Shown here one piece after another: positions 42,041 to 53,358 of a stretch of DNA of 64,000 bases (the stretch's first letter is position 1; each line of letters begins with the position of its first letter). The position numbers and the translations under genes are program-made. The stretch lies in assembly GCA_022414725.1 (NCBI GenBank), contig CM039467.1:7260357-7324356 (forward strand), written 5' to 3'. This DNA comes from Microglena sp. YARC. Its lineage: Eukaryota; Chlorophyta; Chlorophyceae; Chlamydomonadales; Chlamydomonadaceae. The notes below the pieces were generated by a model, which saw only the letters and a program-made list of their open reading frames with translations, did no database searches and had not been told where the DNA came from.

Positions 42041-42147
42041 CTTCCATCAGGCTTGGTGACGGGCTTTGCTTGGAATCCGAACGGTTTATCCTTGCGGAAA
42101 TTCTTGCGCTCCTCCGCTAATCGCATCTGACTGACAGATGTCGCCAT
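42041..42147 (-). CDS. UBC9: UBC9-like SUMO-conjugating enzyme, exon 1
   Basis: ATG at 42147 opens 35 codons, including MRLAEERKNFRKDKPFGF and KPVTKPDG, then AG before donor GTACCT. R-L-A-x-E-R-K-x-x-R-K-D-x-P-F-G-F and the PDG turn are diagnostic of UBC9, the single SUMO E2 (nuclear and cytosolic; it takes SUMO from the E1 and passes it to lysines in psi-K-x-E sites). The start gives one residue more than human UBC9, so the catalytic Cys becomes residue 94 against 93. Splicing to exon 2 restores a Ser codon. The basic helix 1 that binds E1 and SUMO is present. Confidence 0.88.
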
Positions 42148-42625
42148 GCTTCTAGCAGTTTGGGAATTCCTAGGTTCGAAATTTCGATTAGCAGCTGGGA
42201 TCTCACGATGCTTCTGGCTGTTTCTGCGGTTCGGACTCGGTGTTGTACTGTATAACCAGACGAGAGACTATCTGGTACCAACCTGTTATTTTTATCTTAC
42301 GGGCATTCTAACCGCCAACAGATTTTCGACAATTTCGAGAATTGCCGATGCAATCCGTAAACGTGTATTATCGTGCACGCCCGATGCTCCAGCTAAGCAT
42401 CTGAAATCCGAAGACGTTTTCCACACCTGGGCGCCCGATGGAGAATTGGCTACAAACGTTTATCGTCGGGCATCCTCGAGATATCGGGCGTGTGCATGTC
42501 CCAGGTCTAGCCCAATGCCAATAACAGAAATGGTGACCATTAAGGGGGTCAAGGGGTAGAGATTCAAGGCGCTATATCACCTATATGGGAGGCAGCTATT
42601 AAAATTGTCCGTAAATCCAGGTATT
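42148..42625. other. Upstream side of UBC9 exon 1
   Basis: This is the presumed promoter side of exon 1. A plus-strand open frame 42146-42559 (137 codons) overlaps the start region but shows no recognisable domain; I do not call it. gcgcccgatg motifs at about 42380 and 42432 recall the 53-bp minisatellite at 2404. Confidence 0.4.
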
Positions 42626-42627
42626 GT

Positions 42628-42895
42628 TCAGCTATGCGCAGCAGCTTCTAGGCAGCTCCCCTGGCTGGCTAACCAATTAATGAACTGACCCCGAACCACT
42701 CGTTTTATCGGCGCCGATGGGGAGCCTGAAATAGTGTCGACTACGTTAGCCAGAAAAATGACCTGGACAAGCCATTTAACTGTCTACTCCACGTTATATG
42801 CTTATGGAAAGGCAACTAATATTAGTGTTTGAAAAACTAATATAAACTAATATTATTATTATAGTGTCACAATAATATTAGTTTTTCAAATAAAT
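42628..42895. repeat. Family A half-copy and AT hairpin
   Basis: ttcagctatgcgcagcagct, tctaggcagctcccctggct (42628-42668) is one family A arm. tttgaaaaactaatat (from about 42825) and atattagtttttcaaa (to about 42892) form a perfect 16-base inverted repeat. Confidence 0.8.
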
Positions 42896-43149
42896 TCGAA
42901 TTTCTGGTGAGACGGCTCGTCCGACTTACATTACATAATGTTATATTATTTATTCACTAAAATTATATAACATAGCCGATCCCTATATGATGGTGACTAC
43001 TGCTAGCTCCGGCTTACGCAGTGGTGTCCTTAACTTGACGTCCTGAGAGTGGCACATTACTCGGATGTAACAATTTCAATTTCAATTTCAATAGCCGACC
43101 CCTATATATGCTCCCTGGACTCCGCAGGTATCGCACTTTGGGGCTCGGG

Positions 43150-44090
43150 AATGGAAGGTGGTGAGCAGACCAGATTTGGCTGAAAAACCATGTTATGATC
43201 AAATCCAACTATCAAGAGACAAGTGGGCGCCAGATTGGTGGTGGCCAGAATCGTTCAAACAGCGACAGACAGGCAGACAGACACAGGTGGAACTTAAATC
43301 ATCAGCCCCGGGACCCTGGAGGGTCCTAGGGGGGCTAAAGCGAAGACCGTGTAATAATCCAATCCAACTAGCAGGACACAAATGGTGGCCGAAGTGGTGG
43401 TGGCCGGAATCGTTCAAACAGCGACAGGCAGGCAGACAGGCAGACAGATACAGGTGGAACTGAAGTCATCAGACCAGGGACCCTGGAGGGTCCCAAGGGG
43501 GCTAAAGCGAAAACCGTGTTATACTCCAATCCAATAAGCAGGAGACAAGTGTTGGCCGGAGTGATGGTGGCCAGAATCGTTCAAACAGCGACAGACAGGC
43601 AGACAGACACAGGTGGAACTTAAGTCATCAGCCCACTGTCCCAAGGGGGCTAAAGCGAAAACCGTGTAAGACTCCAATCCAATATGCAGGAGACAAGTGT
43701 TGGCCGGAGTGATGGTGGCCAGAATCGTTCAAACAGCGACAGTCAGGCAGACAGACATGGGTGGAACTTGAGGCTGGGGGCTGAAGCCTTGGGCCCCTGG
43801 GGGGTCCTAGGGGGCAGGGTAATTCAAATGGCCAAATTGGCCAGCGCTTTAGCGCACTTGAAAACAAAAAAACTGCGCTTTGTAGTGCAAAAAACGCAAA
43901 ACTTGCTTGCTGCTCCCACAGGGGGGTGCAAAAAACTGCGCTTGAAGCGCAGAGGGGGTCAAAAAGTCAGCGCTCAAAAGCGCGCGCTTTGAATTACCCT
44001 GCTAGGGGGGCTAAAGAGAAAACCATGTAAACAAATAAATCCAATGAGCGGGAGACAAGGGGCACCTCTAAGAACGGGGATGTGAAAACA
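43150..44090 (+). repeat. ~150-165 bp tandem array interrupted by a MITE
   Basis: Four to five units carry aatccaactagcaggacaca, gtggtggccggaatcgttca, aacagcgacaggcaggcaga, cctggagggtcccaaggggg. The hAT-like MITE at 43815-44001 sits within the last unit, so the array predates the insertion. Confidence 0.9.
43815..44001. mobile_element. hAT-like MITE, copy 3, with 8-bp target duplication
   Basis: 187 bp with ends CAGGGTAATTCAAA and TTTGAATTACCCTG (perfect inverted repeats), flanked by perfect 8-bp repeats CTAGGGGG at 43807-43814 and 44002-44009. Core nearly identical to copy 1. Confidence 0.95.
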
Positions 44091-44120
44091 ACAACCAGAA
44101 AAGGTGACAGGATCTTTCAT

Positions 44121-44198
44121 AAACTACCATTTTGTTTGTACTGCAAAAGACGGCGAGCAGCCAAATTGGTGGCTAAAGCTATGCAACCAAGTTCAAGA
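44121..44198 (+). repeat. Dispersed repeat family F, copy 2
   Basis: aaagacggcgagcagccaaa, ttggtggctaaagctatgca, accaagttcaag. The inverted third copy is at 46801-46895. Confidence 0.7.
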
Positions 44199-44199
44199 C

Positions 44200-44950
44200 C
44201 TTTCATTCTTTACCGATGCACCTATCGGGTATCTGACATCACTCCATGAACCCCCCAGCCCCACCACCCCCACCACACACCCCACCACTACAACAACCTT
44301 CGCCGTGACTGCCCAATTGCTGAGCAGGTCAACTAACTAGAATCTATCATTCTCTACCAATGCACCTATCAGACATCTTATCAGATGTCCAACAAGTGCA
44401 TCCATAGAGTAGTATAATAAATAAAGAGGAACAACGAGTGTGAAAGGTGAGAGGTTGACAGCGAGTCAAAAGTGAGGCGCGAGGGGGTGGGCGGGGGGTG
44501 GGGTGGGGGGGGGGCAGAAACCGACTGAACAGGCTAATCAACATGACATGCAGGCCATAACATTGGTGGTTGGACCCCGTGCCAGCAAACGGGCTGGCCT
44601 CTTCAACCTCACGCCTAGTCATAAGGCATACTATTTATGTACTAATTCAACGTTACATGCAAGACATACAAAAGAGCAATACAATATTGTGCAATAAATC
44701 ATATGATTTCGTCGATATATACTGTCAATATTGGGGCCATTTACAAATTTGTACAGACCTTGTTACAGACCTTTTACAGAGGTAACTCTGTGGCAAGGCC
44801 TGTAAAGGTCTGTACGGACTAGTGGCTCTGTAACAAGTCTGCAACCTGTATGGAAGTCCTCTGGTCCTGAGATGTTACAGAAGAGTTACAAGTTTAGTTG
44901 GCTGGCAACCAGGTCTGTAAAAGGTCTGAACCCTTGGCTACTCGTAAGTC
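44200..44950. other. Low-information region with inverted acagacctt repeats
   Basis: tacagaccttttacagag (about 44760) and ctgtaaaggtctgt (about 44797) are inverted repeats; ctgtaaaaggtctg recurs at 44910. gccagcaaacgggctggcct, cttcaacctcac (44580) resembles 63620. No gene was seen. Confidence 0.6.
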
Positions 44951-44954
44951 CTGG

Positions 44955-44961
44955 GCATACA

Positions 44962-44993
<32 letters not shown>

Positions 44994-44998
44994 TATAT

Positions 44999-45051
<53 letters not shown>

Positions 45052-45208
45052 ATATATATATACACTGTGTGTGTCTGTATGTCAACTTGAGAGATAAAAA
45101 ATATATACGCTAAAAGTTCACTGAGTTGTCCTCTGATGCGAAAATACGAGATACATTTTCAACTGGTGAATAGGTGTTTGTGTGTGCGTGTAGTGTTGTT
45201 GTGTGTGT

Positions 45209-45239
<31 letters not shown>

Positions 45240-45253
45240 GGGGGGCGGGGGGG
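44955..45253 (+). repeat. (TA)n, (GT)n and 23-G run
   Basis: About 110 bases of (TA)n lie at 44955-45062, (GT)n at about 45195-45222, then 23 G at 45223-45245. Confidence 0.95.
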
Positions 45254-45289
45254 TGATTGAATACTTTCAGCAGGACTGGATATTCATAA

Positions 45290-45595
45290 TTATATTCTGA
45301 ATTAATCATTATTAGCTGATTATATTAACAATAATGAGCTGATTCGATTAATAATTGTTGGCTGATTATATAGTAAGAATTATTAGCTAATTGTATATTA
45401 CAAATTATTAGCTGATTATATATTTATAATTATTAGCGGATTAGATTAATAATTATTAGCTGCGTAGATTAACAATGATCAGCTGATTATATATTAATAA
45501 TGATTAGCTGATTTTATATAAAAATATTAGCTTATTGCAGGCTGATTGCGTATTAAGAATAATGAGTTGATGATATATTAATTATTATTAAAAGG
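45290..45595 (+). repeat. ~25-30 bp AT-rich array
   Basis: Degenerate attattagctgattatata ttaata units, about ten copies. Confidence 0.88.
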
Positions 45596-45794
45596 CTTTT
45601 CGACAATTCTCAGAATTCTCGATTCTAAGGCCAAAATGTCAGAATTCTCAGGCAAAGTTCTGAAGTTCGAGGTACAAACGATGAACTACAAAGTGTTTTG
45701 AAAACCCCAATCCAAATCATCCGCTGAATGGCTATAAAAAAAGTAAGCCCGACCGCATACCCAGAACAAAACAGAGTGTCTGTCATTTTTCTTT

Positions 45795-46765
45795 TACTCA
45801 CCAGCAAGCCATCACATTCTCTTCATCCAGTTATCAAGTCATCCAGTCATCCAGTCATCCAATCATTCAATTAAAAAAATCAAGCCCCACCGCATATCCA
45901 TTACAAAACAGAGTTTCTGTCATTATTGGTATATTCACCAGTAAGCCATCACATCCTAGTCATCCAGTCATCCAGTCATCCAATCATTCGATTACAAAAA
46001 ATCAGGCCCCACCGCATATCCATTACAAAACAGAGTGTCTGTCATTATTGGGTTATTCACTAGTAAGCCATCACATCCTAGTCATCCAGTCATCCAATCA
46101 TTCGATTACAAACAATCAGGCCCCATCGCATATCCATTACAAAACAGAGTTTCTGTCATTATTGGTATATTCACCAGTAAGCCATCACATCCTAGTCATC
46201 CAGTCATCCAGTCATCCAATCATTCGATTACAAAAATCAAGCCCCACCGCATATCCATTACAAAACAGAGTTTCTGTCATTATTGGTATATTCACTAGTA
46301 AGCCATCACATCCTAGTCATCCAGTCATCCAGTCATCCAATCATTCGATTACAAAAAATCAGGCCCCACCGCATATCCATTACAAAACAGAGTGTCTGTC
46401 ATTATTGGGTTATTCACCAGTAAGCCATCACATTCTCGTCATCCACTTTTCAAGTCATTTTAGTCACCCAATTCAAACAAATTAAGCCCCACCGTAGACT
46501 CAGAACACAACGGAGGGTCTGTCATTATTTTACTAATTTCATTTACTTATTTCTTTTCTTTCACTTATTTCTTTTACTCACCCGACAAGCCATCACATTC
46601 TCGTCATCCACTTTTCAAGTCATTTTAGTCACCCAATTCAAACAAATCAGGCCCTCCGTAGACTCAGAACACAACGGAGGGTCTGTCATTATTTTACTAA
46701 TTTCATTTACTTATTTCTTTTCTTTTACTTATTTCTTTTACTCACCCGACATCCTAGTCATCCAG
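45795..46765 (+). repeat. ~120-bp tandem array, then a ~170-bp pair
   Basis: Units of cattacaaaacagagtttct, gtcattattggtatattcac, cagtaagccatcacatccta and (gtcatccagtcatccaatca) run to 46450. Two units with cacaacggagggtctgtcat follow to 46765. Frames here are not coding. Confidence 0.92.
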
Positions 46766-46800
46766 TCATCCAGCGCTGGAATACAACAACAACCATTACC

Positions 46801-46895
46801 TTCACAACTTGAACTTGAACTTGGTTACATAGCTTCAGCCAGCAATTTGGCTGCTCGCCGTCTTAAACAGTAAACAAAATATTACCAGGAAAATG
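46801..46895 (-). repeat. Dispersed repeat family F, inverted copy 3
   Basis: On the minus strand: tttactgtttaagacggcga, gcagccaaattgctggctga, agctatgtaaccaagttcaa gttcaagtt. It has the longest TTCAAG tail of the family. Confidence 0.75.
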
Positions 46896-46918
46896 TCAAC
46901 AACCACTCTACAACGGTA

Positions 46919-47084
46919 GGGGGAAGTTAGCCCCCACTTAAGTTAGCCCCCGCTTACCTAAAACCCTAAACCCACCTAGACCCTAAGCCCTAAAACCAAC
47001 TAAAACTTGAAACTCTGAATCAAAACCTGAACCACTAAACCCTAAACCCCCTAAACTTAAGTAGGGGCTAACTTCCCCCCACCC
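46919..47084. mobile_element. Small inverted-repeat element with telomere-like core
   Basis: gggggaagttagcccccact taagt at the left and acttaagtaggggctaactt ccccc at the right are inverted repeats (25 bases, one mismatch). The interior holds several ccctaaaccc-like stretches. About 165 bp; I see no clear target duplication. Confidence 0.75.
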
Positions 47085-47099
47085 TTTACAACTGCAAAC

Positions 47100-47352
47100 G
47101 CCTCAGAACGTTTCCTTGCCACATGCGCACACACAAACCAAACCAACTCAACCCAAACCAACCCAAACCAAACCATTCCAACCCAACCACCCCTACCCAC
47201 TGCCTCCACCCAACCCAACTCAACCCAACCCAACCCAACCACCCCTACCCATAGCCTCCACCCAAACCAACCAAAACCAAACCAAACCTTGCCACATGTA
47301 CACACACAACCTACATTGAAGCTCCAAACTGACTTTTTCCTTTCTTCCCCTG

Positions 47353-47431
<79 letters not shown>

Positions 47432-47444
47432 GTTGCACAACCAG
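47100..47444 (+). repeat. CCAAC/CCAAA tract and (CT)n before UBC9 exon 3
   Basis: Degenerate aacccaaccaa runs to 47300, then (CT)n at 47361-47429. The (CT)n run ends 15 bases before the exon 3 acceptor (gttgcacaaccag) and may serve as its pyrimidine tract. Confidence 0.9.
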
Positions 47445-47480
47445 GGGTAAATTTCCAGTCACCATAGAGTTTGGGCCAAA
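47445..47480 (+). CDS. UBC9: UBC9-like SUMO-conjugating enzyme, exon 3
   Basis: The 36-base exon lies between acceptor acaaccag and donor GTGAGT. It provides the last base of a Gly codon, then GKFPVTIEFGP, then AA. With exon 2's GG it forms GGG, and with exon 4's C it forms AAC (Asn). The joined text EGGKFPVTIEFGPNYP matches human EGGLFKLRMLFKDDYP residue for residue in length. It encodes the second and third beta strands of the E2 fold. Strand is plus, opposite to exon 2. Confidence 0.78.
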
Positions 47481-49257
47481 GTGAGTCTATTTGCTTTCTG
47501 TTAATGCTGTCTGGTCGCCACCATTATAACGAGGACTAGGTCCATCACGTATTATTATGGACTGGCACATCATATGATGTAGACCAAAGGCGAGTATGAT
47601 ATCATGTGATGTCATACAAATTGCATCATATGATACTGTATATAAATGGTAACTTTAGCCTGGTCAGACTGCAGGCATCATATGATGACATGATATCACA
47701 TGATATCGCATTGTTGTACATTTTATTTCACATAATCCAGGTTCATCGCTTTTTATTCATTTTGCATTGCACATTATCGCACATGATTGTATGTTGTGAT
47801 GCTATCCTGTCGCCACCATTCTTTCCAGCACCAGCTCCATCGCTCATTATTGCACATAATTGATTCTTATTTATTTTGAATCGCACATTATCCCACATCA
47901 TCGCTTTTTATTTATTTTGAATCGCACATTATTGCACATCATCGCTTTTTATTTATTTTGTATTGCACATTATTGCTTTGTGTTGATGCCATCCCCTCTC
48001 CATCATTCTATCCAACGCCAGCTCCATTGCACATTATCCCACATCATCGCTTCCTAATTATTGTGTATTGCGCATTATTGCTTTGTGTTGATGCAATCCC
48101 CTCTCCATCAATCTATCCAGCGCCAGCTCCATTGCACATTATCCCACATCATCGCTTTTTATTTATTTTGAATCGCACATTATTGCACATCATCGCTTTT
48201 TATTTATTTTCCATTGCACATTATCCCACATCATCGCTTCCTAATTATTGTGTATTGCACATTGTTGCTTTGCGTTGATGCAATCCCCTCTCCATCAATC
48301 TATCCAGCGCCAGCTCCATTGCACATTATCCCACATCATCGCTTTTTATTTATTTTGAATCGCACATTATTGCACATCATCGCTTTTTATTTATTTTGCA
48401 TTGTACATTATCCCACATCATCGCTTCCTAATTATTGTGTATTGCGCATTGTTGCTTTGCGTTGATGCCGTCCTCTCTCCACCATTCTATCCATTACCAG
48501 CTCCATCACACATTCATTTGTGCATTCACAAACTCATTAATTAAATGATTCATTCACTCATCCACTCACTCACTCATTCATTCATTTTTCATTCATGGAT
48601 TCACTTTTTCATTCACTCATTCAATCATTAATTCGCCCACTCACTCATGCATGCATTCAATTGTTATTTCAATCACTAACCTATGCATTCTGTCACTAAC
48701 TCATTCATTCATTCATTCATTCATTCATTCATTCATTCATTCATTCATTCATTCATTCATTCATTCATTCATTCATTCATTCATTCATTCATTCATTCAT
48801 TCATTCATTCATTCATTCATTCATTCATTCATTCATTCACTCACTCATTCATTCATTCATTCATTCATTCATTCATTCATTCATTCATTCATTCATTCAT
48901 TCATTCATTCATTCATTCATTCATTCATTCATTCATTCATTCATTCACTCATTTATTCATTCATTCATTCATTCATTCATTCATTCATTCATTCATTCAT
49001 TCATTCATTCATTCACTCACTCATTCATTCATTCATTCACTCATTTATTCACTCATTATTTCATTCACTTGTTAATTCCCTCACTCAATCATTCACTCAT
49101 TCATGCACACTCAATTTTCACTCACTTATTCACTCCTTATTTCATTCACTCATTCATCCACTCAATCATTCACTCATTCATGCACTCACAATTTCATTCA
49201 CTTATGCATGCATTCACTCACTTATTCACTCATTGCTTTGAATCCTTTGTCATGCAG
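47481..49257 (+). repeat. UBC9 intron 3: MITE B and tandem arrays
   Basis: A family B copy lies at about 47562-47715 (gactggcacatcatatgatg). ~45-bp and larger units with cacattatcccacatcatcg ctttttatttattttg run from 47740 to 48480. (TTCA)n, about 600 bases with variants, runs from 48530 to 49230. The HSFIHSFI frames are artefacts. Confidence 0.92.
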
Positions 49258-49294
49258 CTACCCAGCAAAGCCGCCTAAGGTAGTCATGCCTAAG
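49258..49294 (+). CDS. UBC9: UBC9-like SUMO-conjugating enzyme, exon 4
   Basis: Acceptor tttgtcatgcag is followed by C, then YPAKPPKVVMPK, and donor GTGCGG (37 bases). The YPxKPPK motif is the conserved E2 PPK core (human YPSSPPK, plant YPSKPPK). It leaves in phase 0 and continues as DFFHVNVF in exon 5. An alternative donor GTAGTC inside the exon would lose five residues and break the gap-free alignment. Confidence 0.8.
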
Positions 49295-49422
49295 GTGCGG
49301 CAGATGCTGACTGGTGCATTATACAAACACATTATTATACTAATGTAATATTATATGAGATACAATGACATTTAACAAACTATGTAAGTTATATAATATT
49401 GTATGAGATCAAATGAGATAAA

Positions 49423-49558
49423 AAGGTAATGATAACGACTGGTGGGACGCGGTGTTAAGGGAGCCCGTCGTACGCGGGTGGGGAGCGGTCTCCTACCTCA
49501 ACTGGACAAGCTACCATCGCGGTAGACGACGACCTGCAACGCCAAGAGCGACCGAAGG
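49423..49558 (-). mobile_element. tRNA-derived SINE, copy 4, 5'-truncated
   Basis: On the plus strand aaggtaatgataacgactgg runs to aacgccaagagcgaccgaag g, then stops before the B box. It is the body of the SINE without its tRNA head. Confidence 0.82.
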
Positions 49559-49794
49559 ATCAAGTGAGATATAGTATACCAGGGATTTTGGGCGGAGCCC
49601 CCCCTTCTGGGGGGCGGGAGCCCCCAGTGGTACCCATTTGTCCGCCCGCCCATCCATCCATCCATCCGTCTGACCGTGATGAAGCCCGACACGTCAGCCA
49701 ACGGTCTCGTAACTAACTCGCTTCCGTTGCCACCTGTCGCTCCCTCGCGATCACTCTCCGCCATTTTTTAGCGTCGCAGGCAACGCTGCATCGA

Positions 49795-50010
49795 ACTTGT
49801 TATTTCCGCTATACATATATCGATCGCTAGTTTTGACCCATTTTAAGCAAAATTATCGCTATAAAAAAGTATAAAAAAAACGTTTTTTGTTTGCCTCATA
49901 TGGCCCTAAAAAGCTACAAAAAGCTATAAAAAGCTGCAGAAAGCACCAAAACGCTGCCCCTGGAGGAGGCTTAAAGCTAGGAGAAACCCACTATAAGATT
50001 TGAAAGAAAC
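49795..50010 (+). repeat. Dispersed repeat family E copy
   Basis: ctagttttgacccattttaa, aaaaagctataaaaagctgc, agcaccaaaacgctgcccct, ggaggaggcttaaagctagg. Upstream at 49570-49795 lies GC-rich single-copy sequence with a (CCAT)n patch. Confidence 0.75.
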
Positions 50011-50084
50011 AAAACTGTAGTATCCTTCAAATCTGTACTATCCTCCAAATATGATACCATATCTAATAGTCTCATAGATAGATA

Positions 50085-50117
<33 letters not shown>

Positions 50118-50280
50118 ATGGATGGATACTAATATATGTAGCTTGTATATAGGGAACGGCAACATGATATCATATGCTATCATGTCATCATATGCTATCA
50201 TGTCATCATATGATATCATGTCATCATATGATATCATGTCATCATATGATATCATGTCATCATATGATGTCATGTCTGTT
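50085..50280. repeat. (GGAT)n and ATCATATGATATCATGTC array
   Basis: gatggatggatgg at 50086-50125, then a family B-like end (gggaacggcaacatgatatc) expanded as 18-bp palindromic units. Confidence 0.88.
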
Positions 50281-50786
50281 TACAGATATTTATAGGCATG
50301 TCCATGAGGATACCGACTTAACCGTATGGAATGTGGAATTCTGCGATTCCACATTCAGAACCTTTATGAATGGAAATGGCACTAAGTCTTTTTGGAGCAA
50401 CCTAGCCGACTATCTTTCTACTTGTAGAAGAGCAAGACAGGAAGCCCTGGACTGCTTAGTGGCACCGTAATTTATTATCCCTTTTTTTTGTTCTTGAGAC
50501 TTCTCATTTGTTAGCTTCTTACCTCCGCCACTGTAAGTGGTTGAGATCTGGGTCCTGCTCTAAGGGGTTTAATACCTACGCCACCAAAACGGTGGTTGGG
50601 AGTTTGGTTTGTTTGTCCTCGACACACCCCTGATGTAATGGGGTTTTTTGCTTTGTGGGTGCTTTTCTTTTTGTTTAAAGCACAGAGTCTCATACACCCT
50701 CGCGGTGTCAAGTAGACTTTAACATGTAATGTAATGTAATGTAATGTAATGTAATGTAATGTAATGTAATGTAATGTAATGTAATG
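50281..50786 (+). mobile_element. 3' end of a non-LTR retrotransposon (LINE)
   Basis: A 5'-truncated frame ends LTVWNVEFCDSTFRTFM, NGNGTKSFWSNLADYLS, TCRRARQEALDCLVAP with TAA at 50468-50470. A ~250-base 3' UTR follows (accctcgcggtgtcaagtag acttt) and a (TGTAA)n tail at 50724-50786. Position before a UTR with a pentamer tail fits the C-terminus of a LINE ORF2; no RT motif is left. A related 3' end (caagtagactttaacatgta) is at 63650. Confidence 0.65.
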
Positions 50787-51275
50787 TCATCATATGATAT
50801 CATGTCATCATATGATATCATGTCATCATATGATATCATGTCATCATATGATATCATGTCATCATATGATATCATGTCATCATATGATATCATGTCATCA
50901 TATGATATCATGTCATCATATGATATCATATGATGCCGGTAGTCTGACTATGCCTAAGGTACCATTAAAATACATCATATTATGCAATTTGTATGATATC
51001 ATATGATATCATTCTCACCTTTGGCCGAAATAATATGATATCATATGATGCCGGCAGTCTGACTATGCCTAAGGTACCATTAAAATACATCATATTATGC
51101 AATTTGTATGACATCATATGATATCATTCTCACCTTTGGCCAAAATAATATGATATCATATGATGCCGGCAGTCTGACTATGCCTAAGGTACCATTAAAA
51201 TACAGCATCATATTATGCAATTTGTATGACATCATATGATATCATTCTCACCTTTGGACAAAATAATATGATATG
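50787..51275. mobile_element. Expanded MITE family B cluster
   Basis: Nine 18-bp units of tcatcatatgatatcatg are followed by three ~120-bp tandem copies of family B interior (gatgccggcagtctgactat, gcctaaggtaccattaaaat, attctcacctttggc). Confidence 0.88.
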
Positions 51276-51995
51276 CCGATCCCACTTATATACTCATGTA
51301 TTCTGGCATATCTAATATAATCATATATTTACATCTACATTTACATTTACATTTACATATATTAATATATTACATATTCTCATAATGGGATATGGTCAGG
51401 TCATACAGCATAGCAACATCAGATAAGTCACTGAGGGATATGATACACCAGAGAAGAAGATTGAGTCTCTTTCATCGAGTAACGCAATGCAGCTTCCATT
51501 AAGTCTCTCATTAAGTTCCTTTCATTGAGTGTGTGGGTATGTGTGAGTATGTGTGTGTTTGTGTGTGGTGGGGGTATGGCAATGTGTGTTTGTGGTGGAG
51601 GGGGGAGTCTGTGTATGTGCGTGGTGGGGATATGACCGTTTGTGCGTGGTGGGGGGGATGGGGTACTGGGTGAGTGGGGGTCTGTGTGTGTGTGTGTGTG
51701 TGCGTGTCTGTGGTAGGGGTATGAGAGTGTGTGTGTCTGTGTTTCTGTGGTAGGGGTATGAGAGTGTGTGTGTGTGGTAGGGGTATGAGAGTGTGTGTGT
51801 TTGTGTGTGGTAGGGTACGAGAGTGTGTGTGTGTGTGTGGTAGGGTATGAGAGTGTTGTGTGTGTGGAGTCTCTCATGAGTCTCTCATGAGTCTCTTACA
51901 TTTAGTAACGCAATGTACCTTTCATTGTGTCTCTCATTGAGTCTCTTTCATTGAGTAACGCAAAAGTGGCAAGTAACAAAAAGAAAACCTGGGTG
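51276..51995 (+). repeat. Single-copy flank, (GT)-rich array
   Basis: Degenerate gtgtgtgtggtaggggtatg agagt units run from 51535 to 51865. gagtctctttcattgagtaa cgca repeats flank it. No coding sequence. Confidence 0.85.
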
Positions 51996-52039
51996 AGATG
52001 TATTGCCCACGTGTTTGCTTGTCCCGCCTCACTCTATCA

Positions 52040-53355
52040 CACCTTGTGCACCCCAGCCTAGCTCACCCAACCCAACTCAACCATACTCCACCACCCCAAT
52101 CCGACCCAACCCAGCCCAAGCCACCCTCCCATTGCCCCCACCCCACCCAACCACCCCTACCCACTGCCTCCACCCAAACCAAACCAAACCAAACAACCAA
52201 ACCTGACCCACTGCCTCCACCCAAACCAACCCAACCCAAACCAAAATAAACCAAACCAACCACCCATACCCACTGCCTCCACCCAAACCAAACCAAACCA
52301 AACCAAACCAAACAACCAAACCTGACCCACTGCCTCCACCCAAACCAACCCAACCAAACAAAATAAACCAAACCAACCACCCCATACCACTGCCTCCACC
52401 CAATCCGACCAACCCACTGCCTCCACATAAACCCGACCCGGCCCACAGCCTCCACCCAACCAAATCCAACCCAATCACCCCGTCCCACTGCCTCCACCTA
52501 ACCCATCCCATCCCACAGCCTTCACCGGGGACTTCACCCAACCCAACCCAACCGACCCGTCCCTCAGCCTCCACCCAACCCAACCCAACCTAACCCAACC
52601 CAACCCAACCCAACCCAACCCAACCCAACCCAACCCAACCCAACCCAACCCAACCCAACCCAACCCAACCCACCCAACCCAACCCAACCAACCCAACCCC
52701 CAACCAAAACCGTCCCACAGCCTCCACCCAACCCAACCCAACCCAACCCAACCCAACCCAACCAACCCAACCCAACCACCCAACCCAACCCAACCCAACC
52801 CAACCCAACCCAACCCAACCCAAACCCAACCCCAACCCAACCCAACCCAACCCAACCCAACCCAACCCAACCCAACCCAACCCAACCCAACCCAACCCAA
52901 CCCAAACCCAACCCAACCCAACCCAACCCAACCCAACCCAACCCAACCCAACCCAACCCAACCCAACCCAACCCAACCCAACCCAACCCAAACCCAACCC
53001 AACCCAACCCAAACCCAACCCAACCCAACCCAACCCAACCCAACCCAACCCAACCCAACCCAACCCAACCCAACCCAACCCACCCAACCCAACCAACCCA
53101 ACCCAACCCAACCCAACCCAACCCAACCCAACCCAACCCAACCCAACCCAACCCAACCCAACCCAACCCAACCCAACCCAACCCAACCCACCCAACCCAA
53201 CCCAACCCAACCCAACCCAACCCAACCCAACCCAACCCAACCCAACCCAAACCAACCCAACCCAACCCAACCCAATCAGCCTCCACCCAACCCAAACCCA
53301 CCCAACCCAACCACCCCACTGCCTCCACCAAACCCAACCCTACCCAACACATCCC
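52040..53355 (+). repeat. (CCCAA)n array before UBC9 exon 5
   Basis: Degenerate cactgcctccacccaaacca units to 52560, then about 700 bases of nearly pure CCCAA. The (CCCAA)n runs to the acceptor of exon 5 (catccccag). Frames on the minus strand (GWVGLGWVG) are artefacts. Confidence 0.95.
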
Positions 53356-53358
53356 CAG

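Noticed and set aside
42146..42559. 137-codon plus-strand frame starting opposite UBC9 exon 1
   Set aside because: Start overlaps the well-supported minus exon and no family was recognised.
48651..49241. His/Ser/Phe/Ile-repeat frame of 196 codons
   Set aside because: Translation of a (TTCA)n microsatellite.
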